From contig CAAGMR010000018.1 in assembly GCA_900771085.1 (NCBI GenBank), positions 1 through 64,000 of the forward strand: a stretch of 64,000 nt of DNA. Direction: 5' to 3'. Every line of letters begins with the position of its first letter. Position 1 is the first letter of the stretch. Below the pieces are notes generated by a model. It was not told the origin of the DNA. It searched no databases and saw nothing but the letters and a program-made list of their open reading frames with translations. This DNA is from Clostridia bacterium. GTDB taxonomy: Bacteria; Bacillota; Clostridia; Oscillospirales; Acutalibacteraceae. A program made the translations under genes and the position numbers. Of this stretch, positions 57,788 through 64,000 are shown piece after piece.

Positions 57788-59839
57788 ATGTCTATCAAAT
57801 ACACAATTGACGGTGTTGAAGTTATCGCAGAACCTTCTGACACCATACTTTCATCTGCTGTAAAAGCAGGAATCGATATTCCAACTCTCTGTTTTGACAA
57901 GCGCACAGCCATTTATGGCGCATGCGGCGTTTGCGTAGTAGAAGTCGAAGGCGTACCAAAGCTCCTTAGAGCATGCTCCGCCAAACCACAGGAAGGATAT
58001 GTTGTTCACACAGACAGCGAACGTGTAGTTCGTGCAAGAAAGACAGCGTTTGAACTCCTTCTTTCAGACCATACAGGCGATTGCCGCGGTCCATGTAAAC
58101 TCAACTGCCCTGCAATGACAGATGTACAGAAGTACGTAAAGGAAATTGCTCAGGGTGACTGCAAGGCTGCAGTTGAGACAATTTACGAGGCATTCCCGCT
58201 TCCTGCATCTATCGGACGCGTATGTCCTCATCCTTGTGAAGATGCATGTCGCAGAGAACTTGTTGAAGAGCCGCTCTCAATTGCTTTCCTTAAGGCATAT
58301 GCAGCTGACAAGGTTCTTGCAAGCGGAGATAAATATGTTGTTCCTGTTGAACCTGATACCGGCAAAAAAGTTGCCATCATCGGTGGTGGTCCTGCAGGTC
58401 TTACAGCAGCTTACTTCCTCCGCAGATTTGGCCATGCTGTTACTATTTTTGATCAGCAGCCAAAGATGGGCGGTATGCTCAGATACGGTATTCCTGAATA
58501 CCGTCTTCCAAAAGCTGTTCTCGATGAAGAGATAGCTATCCTCGCTGAAGCAGGCGTTGTTATGAAAAACAATGTTAAGCTCGGCAAGGATATTGACTTT
58601 GATACCGTAAAAGCAGAATACGATGCAGTTCTTCTTGCAATCGGCGCATGGACATCAATTCCTATGGGCGTTAAGGGAGAAGAACTTGAAGGCGTATACG
58701 GCGGTATTGATTTCCTTGAAAAACTCGGACTTGGTGAAAAGCCTGTAATCGGTGAAAAGGTTGCCGTTTGTGGCGGTGGTAACACTGCAATGGACTGCTG
58801 CCGTACAGCTGTAAGACTTGGCGCTAAAGAAGTTTATGTTGTTTACAGACGTACAAAGAATGAAATGCCTGCTGCAGACATCGAAATCGAGGAGGCAGAG
58901 GAAGAGGGCGTAATCTTTAAGTTCCTCACAAACCCTGCTGAGATTTATGGTTCTGATGGCAAGGTTGAAGGCATCCGCCTTCAGGTAATGGAACTTGGCG
59001 AGCCTGATGCTTCAGGTCGCCGCAGACCGGTTCCTGTTGAAGGTGCAATTGAAGACATTAAGGTTGACAATGTTCTTATGGCTATCGGTCAGGTTGCCGA
59101 TGCCGATGGAATCAGCGGCGTTGAACTTACCCGCAAGGGTACAATCGTTGCAGACGAAGCTACATTCCGCACCAATGTCGACAATGTATTTGCTGCAGGT
59201 GACGTTACAAACAGAGGCGCAGGTATTGCGATTGAAGCTATCGGCGAAGCTCAGAAGGCAGCTCTTTGCATCAACAACTACCTCGAAGGTGATGAGGTTC
59301 GCTATAAGAGACCTTACTTCGTAGTTCGCGACGACATTACAGAAGAGACCTTCTCAGACAAGCCAAAGATGGCTCGCGCAAAGATGCCTGGTCTTACTCC
59401 TGAAGAGCGCAGGGACAACTTCGATCCTGTTTACTTCGGCTTCACAGACGAACAGGCAGAGGCTGAAGCTAAGCGCTGTCTCGAGTGTGGCTGTCATGAC
59501 TACTATGACTGCCGTCTTATCAGCTACGCTAACTGGTATGATGTTGAGCCTGAAAAGTATCCGGGCGAAGTTCATAACAGAGACGACATCAATGTTACAG
59601 ATGTGATTTCCCACAACCCTGACAAGTGCGTTCTTTGCGGACTCTGCTATCGCACATGTGCAGAAACAGTAGGAAAGAACTTCATTGGCCTTTACAACAG
59701 AGGCTTTGGCACTATCATCAATGCGATGGTACCAAACGATGCGGCAACCTTCTGCAAGGACTGTCTCAAGTGCGTATCCATCTGCCCTACAGGTGCTATG
59801 AAGTCAGAAGTTCCAACAATCAGAAAAGTCGAAAGATAA
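57788..59839 (+). CDS. [2Fe-2S]/GltD-type FAD-NAD(P)/4Fe-4S oxidoreductase subunit (StnC/NfnB-like fusion)
   Basis: 683 residues from ATG 57788 after AAGGAGG. Domain order: an N-terminal [2Fe-2S] ferredoxin as in NuoG/HydA (CGVCVVEVEG, about 1-80); a Cys-rich helical linker (CRGPCKLNCP, CPHPCEDACRR, about 95-160) as in GltD; an FAD fold IIGGGPAGLTAAYFL near 195; an NAD(P) fold VCGGGNTAMDCCRTA near 323; FAAGDVTN near 475; and a C-terminal ferredoxin domain (CVLCGLCYRTC, CKDCLKCVSICP, about 610-670). The [FeFe]-hydrogenase H-cluster motifs are absent. It is probably the NADP(H)-reacting subunit of an electron-bifurcating transhydrogenase. Confidence 0.85.
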   Translation: MSIKYTIDGVEVIAEPSDTILSSAVKAGIDIPTLCFDKRTAIYGACGVCVVEVEGVPKLLRACSAKPQEGYVVHTDSERVVRARKTAFELLLSDHTGDCRGPCKLNCPAMTDVQKYVKEIAQGDCKAAVETIYEAFPLPASIGRVCPHPCEDACRRELVEEPLSIAFLKAYAADKVLASGDKYVVPVEPDTGKKVAIIGGGPAGLTAAYFLRRFGHAVTIFDQQPKMGGMLRYGIPEYRLPKAVLDEEIAILAEAGVVMKNNVKLGKDIDFDTVKAEYDAVLLAIGAWTSIPMGVKGEELEGVYGGIDFLEKLGLGEKPVIGEKVAVCGGGNTAMDCCRTAVRLGAKEVYVVYRRTKNEMPAADIEIEEAEEEGVIFKFLTNPAEIYGSDGKVEGIRLQVMELGEPDASGRRRPVPVEGAIEDIKVDNVLMAIGQVADADGISGVELTRKGTIVADEATFRTNVDNVFAAGDVTNRGAGIAIEAIGEAQKAALCINNYLEGDEVRYKRPYFVVRDDITEETFSDKPKMARAKMPGLTPEERRDNFDPVYFGFTDEQAEAEAKRCLECGCHDYYDCRLISYANWYDVEPEKYPGEVHNRDDINVTDVISHNPDKCVLCGLCYRTCAETVGKNFIGLYNRGFGTIINAMVPNDAATFCKDCLKCVSICPTGAMKSEVPTIRKVER

Positions 59840-59843
59840 AATA

Positions 59844-59878
59844 AAAACCCGAGGCTTTTGCCTCGGGTTTTGTTTTTT
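59844..59878. terminator. Bidirectional terminator after the oxidoreductase operon and aroQ
   Basis: Stem AAAACCCGAGGC / GCCTCGGGTTTT with a TTTT loop. Confidence 0.9.
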
Positions 59879-60305
59879 ATAAAGTCTTTAAAAAGTCGAT
59901 TGCTTCAAGATAGCCATCAAAGCCGTGTCCTTTTATTGTTTTCTTTGCAATAAGAGAAACATATGACGTCTGGCGGAAAGGCTCTCTTGCATCAACGTCT
60001 GAGATGTGAACCTCAACGGTAGGGATTGATACTGCCTTTAGGGCGTCAAGGATGGCAACTGATGTGTGGGTGTATCCGCCCGGATTGATTACAATGCCGT
60101 CAACCTTGTCGAAGTAAGCCTGCTGGATGCAGTCAATGATGTCGCCCTCGTGGTTGGACTGATAAAACTTTACATCTATGTTTTCGGCTTTGCACTTGTC
60201 TGAAATGAGATTTTTGAGATCTTCGTATGTATTGCTGCCATAAATGCCCGGCTCACGAATGCCAAGCATGTTAAGGTTTGGCCCGTTAATAACAAGTATA
60301 TTCAA
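59877..60305 (-). CDS. aroQ: Type II 3-dehydroquinate dehydratase
   Basis: 142 residues, normal length. The signature INGPNLNMLGIREPGIYG with the catalytic Tyr, the QSNHEGDIID loop, NPGGYTHTSVAI, and VEVHISDVDAREPFR are all present. The enzyme dehydrates 3-dehydroquinate in the shikimate pathway. It is a single minus-strand gene. No other shikimate gene is in the window. Confidence 0.96.
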   Translation of the reverse strand: MNILVINGPNLNMLGIREPGIYGSNTYEDLKNLISDKCKAENIDVKFYQSNHEGDIIDCIQQAYFDKVDGIVINPGGYTHTSVAILDALKAVSIPTVEVHISDVDAREPFRQTSYVSLIAKKTIKGHGFDGYLEAIDFLKTL

Positions 60306-60396
60306 TGGTATGCGCTTCTTTCTTTATAAGTTTTTACTATAATACCATATTTATGCTATTATTTTAAATAAAGTGATTTTTAAAGCAGGTGCTAAA

Positions 60397-61104
60397 ATGA
60401 TTTTTGCTGCAGTTCTCGCGGGTGGTATAGGCTCAAGAATGGGCAACCCGGATCTTCCAAAACAGTATATGGAAATTGGCGGTACACCGATTATTATCAG
60501 ATCGGTTGAAAAATTTACCTGTCGTGTGGACATTGAACATGTTCTCGTTCTTACACCGGAGTCCTGGGTGGAGTATACCAAGAAACTCATTGAGGATAAA
60601 TGTACCGGTGCCGAGAAGGTTTCCGTCATTTCCGGAGGAGAGACAAGAAACGATACTCTTTACAATGCCGTATGCTTCTTTGACGAAAAGTACGGACTTG
60701 ATGATGAGACTGTTCTTATAACTCACGACGCAGTAAGACCGTTCATAACACAGAGAATAATAGAAGACAATATTCAGGCGGCTATTAATCATGGTGCCTG
60801 CGGCACAGCTGTTCCTTCTACAGATACCATTCTGGTGAGCAGGACAGGAGATTCAATAGACAGCATCCCTGACCGCAGCGAACTTTATTCCATGCAGACA
60901 CCGCAGACCTTTAAAGCAGCAGAGCTCAAAGCACTTATGGAATCGCTCACAGAGGATGAAGCAAAAACCCTTACGGATGGCTGCAAGATTTTCCTCATGA
61001 AAGGCAAACCGGTTTATATTGTTGCCGGTGAAACATATAACATTAAAATTACCTATCCTTCAGATATTGATTTTGGTGAAGCGTTTATCAGAAATCAGAA
61101 ATAA
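60397..61104 (+). CDS. IspD/TarI-family cytidylyltransferase (probably TarI-like)
   Basis: 235 residues from ATG 60397 behind GCAGGTG. It has the cytidylyltransferase loop LAGGIGSRMGN...LPKQY, GGETRNDTLYN, THDAVRPFITQRII and MQTPQTF. The family includes IspD (methylerythritol phosphate pathway) and TarI (ribitol-5-phosphate, wall teichoic acid). TarI-like wording (GSRMGN, PIIIRSVEKF, DGCKI, GETYNIKITYP) and a glycerophosphotransferase-type gene 13 bp downstream favour TarI. An IspD role cannot be excluded, since no other ispD is visible in the window. No TarJ dehydrogenase is adjacent. Confidence 0.8.
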   Translation: MIFAAVLAGGIGSRMGNPDLPKQYMEIGGTPIIIRSVEKFTCRVDIEHVLVLTPESWVEYTKKLIEDKCTGAEKVSVISGGETRNDTLYNAVCFFDEKYGLDDETVLITHDAVRPFITQRIIEDNIQAAINHGACGTAVPSTDTILVSRTGDSIDSIPDRSELYSMQTPQTFKAAELKALMESLTEDEAKTLTDGCKIFLMKGKPVYIVAGETYNIKITYPSDIDFGEAFIRNQK

Positions 61105-61117
61105 AACGGAGTAACGT

Positions 61118-62299
61118 ATGAATGTAAAACAGCTTATGGCTGATGGCATTAAAACGGTGGCATTCAGAGTGTTTGCTTTAAACTTTAATGTTGCCGCAAA
61201 GCTTGGCATTAAAAAGAATTCAATCGTTCTTTTCAACCTTATTGGAAAGAGCGGATTCTCTGGCGCACTCGGTGAAGTTAAAACTGAACTTGAAAAAATG
61301 GGTGGCTTTGATATTGAAATTGTCGACAGAGACAATCTCTTCGCAGGCACAAAGGCGCTCATTAAGTTTATGACCATCGATGCTTTCAAAATGGCGAGAG
61401 CAAGAATTCTTTTTATTAATAATAACTTTTTTCCGTTCGCATATACCAGTCCAAACAAAGAGCAGAAACTGGTTCAGGTCTGGCACGGACAGGGTGCGTT
61501 TAAAAAGTTCGGCCTTGATATCCCTCAGCCTCCAAAGGTTAGAAAAAAGGAAATCGGAGCCAACAGAAACGTATCCTTTGTCACCTGTTCGGCTGAGTCC
61601 ATAAGGCCTATATACATGAGCGCCTTTGGCCTGCCTGCTCAAAAGGTGATTGTCACAGGTAACCCCGTTACCGACTATTTCTTCAGAGAAGAAAACGTCG
61701 GAAACGACGCTGTTATGCGAAAAAGAGCGGCTTTTGATGAAAAATACAAACTTTGTAAAGGCGAACGCCTTTACTTATATGCTCCGACCTTCAGAGATAC
61801 ACCTGAAGATGATGAAAATATCATAAACAGCATAGACTTAAAACGCCTGAAAATGGCTATAAATAAGGGAATAACAGAGGATTCCGTACTTCTTGTGAGA
61901 CTCCACCCGAACGACTCTTCGGGACGTGAGGGCCTAAGAAGGCTCTGCGATTCAGCAGAGGGTATTCTCGATGTCACAGATTACCCTGATTCCAACGAAC
62001 TTTGCATTTTATCAGATGTTATCATCACAGACTATTCATCCATATGCATGAACAATGCGCTTCTTAACAAGCCGGTTGTTTTCTATGCATATGACTTTGA
62101 CAGCTTCTCCGGTGCTCGCGACTTTTATTATGATTATGAGAAGACAGTCGGAGGTCCTGTCGCAAATGATATGGATGAGCTTGTCCGCATATTTGAAGAA
62201 CAGGATTTCAGACCTGAAAGACTGGCTGCATTCCGTGAACTTCACTTCGGAGACCCTGACGGAAAAGCAACTGTTAAAATGTTGAATCAGGTACTGTAA
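61118..62299 (+). CDS. CDP-glycerol glycerophosphotransferase family protein (TagB/TagF/TarL-like)
   Basis: 393 residues from ATG 61118 after CGGAG. Family landmarks are QVWHGQGAFKKFG near 122, TGNPVTDYF near 180, YAPTFRDTP near 220, LHPND near 260, and ITDYSSICMNNALLNKPVVFYAYD near 305. Members transfer polyol phosphates from CDP-alcohols to teichoic-acid-like chains at the inner membrane face. The length fits a primase or short polymerase without extra N-terminal domains. With the upstream cytidylyltransferase it forms a two-gene module for a poly(polyol-phosphate) polymer. Confidence 0.9.
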   Translation: MNVKQLMADGIKTVAFRVFALNFNVAAKLGIKKNSIVLFNLIGKSGFSGALGEVKTELEKMGGFDIEIVDRDNLFAGTKALIKFMTIDAFKMARARILFINNNFFPFAYTSPNKEQKLVQVWHGQGAFKKFGLDIPQPPKVRKKEIGANRNVSFVTCSAESIRPIYMSAFGLPAQKVIVTGNPVTDYFFREENVGNDAVMRKRAAFDEKYKLCKGERLYLYAPTFRDTPEDDENIINSIDLKRLKMAINKGITEDSVLLVRLHPNDSSGREGLRRLCDSAEGILDVTDYPDSNELCILSDVIITDYSSICMNNALLNKPVVFYAYDFDSFSGARDFYYDYEKTVGGPVANDMDELVRIFEEQDFRPERLAAFRELHFGDPDGKATVKMLNQVL

Positions 62300-62361
62300 T
62301 TGCATACATCTATGTGATATACTTTTAAAAATCAAAATCTTACTGGCGAAAGGACCCAAAT

Positions 62362-63543
62362 ATGAAGATCAATCATAACTTTGACAACCTTGTTCCAAAC
62401 TATCTTTTTGCAGACGTTGCAAGAAAGACAAACGAGTACATTGCAGCAAACCCTGACAAGCCTGTAATCCGAATGGGTATCGGCGACGTAACACTCCCAC
62501 TTCCACAGGTAGCAATCGATGCACTTAAAAAAGGTGCAGACGACATGGGCGCAAAAGAGACATTTAAAGGTTATCCTGATTATGAAGGCTATGCTTTCGT
62601 CAGAGAGGCTATTTCAGACTACTACAAGAGCTTTGGCACAGACGTTTCTGCTGACGAAATCCTTGTAACAGATGGTGCAAAGAGTGACAGCGCAAACATC
62701 AGTGACATCTTCTCTGAAGACAACGTTGTTCTTGTATCTGACCCTGTTTACCCTGTATATGTTGACTCTAACATCATGGCAGGCAGAGAAATCATCATTG
62801 CTCCATCAACAGAGGAAAACGGCTTCTGCGCACTTCCTGATCCTTCAGTTCACGCAGACATCATTTACCTTTGCTCACCAAACAACCCAACAGGTGCTGC
62901 TTTCTCTAAGGAACAGCTCAAGGCATGGGTTGACTATGCTAACGATAACGATGCAATCATCATTTACGATGCTGCTTATGAACACTTCATTGTAGACGAT
63001 TCACCTCGTTCAATTTTTCAGATTGAAGGTTCAAGAACCTGCGCAATTGAACTTTGCTCACTTTCCAAGACAGCAGGCTTCACAGGTACACGTGGCGGTT
63101 ACACAGTAATTCCTAAAGAACTCGAGAGAGACGGCCATAACATCTACAAGCTCTGGTACAGAAGACTTTCAACAAAGTACAATGGTGTTTCATGGCCTGT
63201 ACAGTGCGCAATTGCCGCTGTATTCTCAGAAGAAGGTCTTAAGCAGATTGATGAGAACATAAACTACTACAGAGAAAACGCCAAGACAATCATGGCTACA
63301 TTTGATAAGCTCGGCATTTCCTATACCGGCGGCAAGAATTCTCCATATGTATGGATTAAGTGTCCAAACGGCATGGGCTCATGGGAATTCTTCGACTTCC
63401 TTCTTGAGAATGCACAGGTAGTAGGTACTCCGGGTGAGGGCTTCGGTGAATGTGGCAAGGGTTACTTCCGCTTCACATCTTTCTCAACTCATGAGAATAC
63501 AATCGAAGCAATGAAGAGAATTGAAAATCTCCTCACAAAATAA
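62362..63543 (+). CDS. dapL: LL-diaminopimelate aminotransferase
   Basis: 393 residues from ATG 62362 after AAAGGA. A fold-type I PLP enzyme: the PLP lysine lies in SLSKTAGFTGTRGGY at about 240, SPNNPTG near 175, and YDAAYEHFI near 210. The N-terminus MKINHNF.NLVPNYLFADVARK is typical of DapL. It converts tetrahydrodipicolinate directly to LL-DAP, the short route to lysine and meso-DAP, known from Clostridia, plants and some other bacteria. It is a single gene with a terminator; the promoter is not clear. Confidence 0.95.
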   Translation: MKINHNFDNLVPNYLFADVARKTNEYIAANPDKPVIRMGIGDVTLPLPQVAIDALKKGADDMGAKETFKGYPDYEGYAFVREAISDYYKSFGTDVSADEILVTDGAKSDSANISDIFSEDNVVLVSDPVYPVYVDSNIMAGREIIIAPSTEENGFCALPDPSVHADIIYLCSPNNPTGAAFSKEQLKAWVDYANDNDAIIIYDAAYEHFIVDDSPRSIFQIEGSRTCAIELCSLSKTAGFTGTRGGYTVIPKELERDGHNIYKLWYRRLSTKYNGVSWPVQCAIAAVFSEEGLKQIDENINYYRENAKTIMATFDKLGISYTGGKNSPYVWIKCPNGMGSWEFFDFLLENAQVVGTPGEGFGECGKGYFRFTSFSTHENTIEAMKRIENLLTK

Positions 63544-63553
63544 GTAAAAAAAT

Positions 63554-63587
63554 AAGCGGGTTAGCCGAAAGGCTAATCCGCTTTTTC
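63554..63587. terminator. Bidirectional terminator between dapL and the MATE gene, overlapping the latter's stop
   Basis: Stem AAGCGGGTTAGCC / GGCTAATCCGCTT with a GAAA loop and one G-T pair, then a T run. The minus-strand stop at 63573 is inside the stem. Confidence 0.88.
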
Positions 63588-64000
63588 TTTTTTATTGTGC
63601 CACAGGAAAATCCCAAGACAGATGAAGATAGACAGGAGGGAGCCGGCCGGTGCCGCTATACCCATCGGAAGCAAAGTGCTCGGGAATTTTATTGAGGCAA
63701 GATATGTACCCGGTATTCTTGTCGTTACAATAGAAATTGCATTGTGTGCAAATGTCGCGATTGAAATACCCAGGGCATTGAAGTATCCGCTGAAACAGAA
63801 ATGAACGGCTGCAAAAGCACAGTCAATTGAATAGGAACGCAGGTACTGAGCAGCATAAAGAGTTACATTGCTGTCGCTTGTGAACTGCCCAACGATGACA
63901 TTCGGACATATGTTGCTGATGACGAAGAACAGCATGCCGATACTGAATGAAATGCTCATGCAATAATACATGACTTTTTTCGCTCTTGCCGTATTTCCTG
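63573..64000 (-). CDS. MATE family efflux transporter, C-terminal part (continues beyond the window)
   Basis: The frame is open to the last base, so only the C-terminal 142 or so codons are present; the ATG at 63971 is internal. The sequence holds four hydrophobic segments, with the MATE-like stretch GNTARAKKVMYYC...SISFSIGMLFFV and YLRSYSIDCAFAAVHFCFSGYFNALG, ITTRIPG-type wording, and a charged end (HNKKEKAD). It resembles NorM/DinF-type exporters more closely than the divergent MATE protein at 25.2 kb. Its last codons form part of the terminator. Confidence 0.85.
   Translation of the reverse strand, partial: GNTARAKKVMYYCMSISFSIGMLFFVISNICPNVIVGQFTSDSNVTLYAAQYLRSYSIDCAFAAVHFCFSGYFNALGISIATFAHNAISIVTTRIPGTYLASIKFPSTLLPMGIAAPAGSLLSIFICLGIFLWHNKKEKAD

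Noticed and set aside
57788..59839. [FeFe]-hydrogenase large subunit HydA
   Set aside because: The N-terminal ferredoxin resembles HydA, but the H-cluster motifs are absent and the rest is a GltD-type FAD/NAD(P) domain.
55533..59839. Respiratory complex I genes
   Set aside because: Only NuoE/NuoF-like parts occur; no membrane or quinone-module genes flank them.

Overview
The window looks like a chromosomal segment of an anaerobic Firmicute of class Clostridia. The evidence is the gene content: an LL-diaminopimelate aminotransferase, a RicT/YaaT homologue between holB and greA, a structured leader before rplU, an AGCS amino-acid carrier, GH2 and GH3 glycosidases, and a soluble NADH/Fe-S oxidoreductase set with no membrane complex I. 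Promoters are of the sigma-A type, often with an extended -10 (TGNTATAAT). Shine-Dalgarno sites are strong, and TTG and GTG starts are common. G+C is moderate by eye. No rRNA, tRNA, prophage, insertion sequence or CRISPR array was seen. A genus cannot be named from the sequence alone.

Layout. 1-461: the 3' end of a Thr/Ser/Gln-repeat surface protein with an NPDTG-type anchor. 0.5-8.5 kb: housekeeping genes (TetR regulator, thrS without a TGS domain, prmA and yhaM on the minus strand, a paired M16 peptidase operon, then rplU-rpmA behind an L21-type leader). 8.6-14.1 kb: an operon of a membrane protein, holB, ricT, greA and lysS, the last with a C-terminal tRNA-binding domain. 14.2-25.1 kb: mostly metabolic and envelope genes (type-B esterase, GtrA-like protein, domain-permuted GH3 glycosidase, AGCS symporter behind an attenuator-like hairpin, ferritin, ndk, and a DUF2804/PLC-like/lipoprotein trio). 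25.2-32.3 kb: MATE exporter, NudC-like Nudix hydrolase, acyltransferase, CobW-type GTPase, and a GT-C plus GT2 glycosylation pair. 32.4-38.5 kb: a MarR-controlled operon of a heterodimeric ABC exporter, an iron-type alcohol dehydrogenase and a YczE-like protein.

38.5-39.05 kb is the only long gap. It holds a promoter, long-range complementary stems and a strong terminator but no convincing gene, and is a candidate orphan structured RNA. 39-44.9 kb: a Thr-linker membrane protein, then on the minus strand a P-type ATPase, nadE and a lipoprotein. 45-53.5 kb: a GH2 glycosidase and an exopolysaccharide set (polyprenyl sugar transferase, BY-kinase-like protein with a broken P-loop, PHP phosphatase, LCP ligase) ending with a Na/Pi cotransporter. 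53.6-59.8 kb: a DUF362 protein and three overlapping or closely spaced genes (NuoE-like, NuoF-like, and a [2Fe-2S]/GltD-type FAD/4Fe-4S fusion). The last three match the composition recalled for a Sporomusa-type electron-bifurcating transhydrogenase. 59.9-64 kb: aroQ, a TarI/IspD-type cytidylyltransferase with a CDP-glycerol-type polymerase, dapL, and a truncated MATE gene at the window edge.

The strongest leads are the Stn/Hyd-like module without a hydrogenase H-cluster, the orphan RNA locus, the AGCS leader, the BY-kinase with a degenerate P-loop and no adaptor nearby, the LysRS fusion with a Cys-rich linker, the in-frame stop near the esterase C-terminus, and an 11-bp palindrome shared by the cobW-type and nadE promoters.
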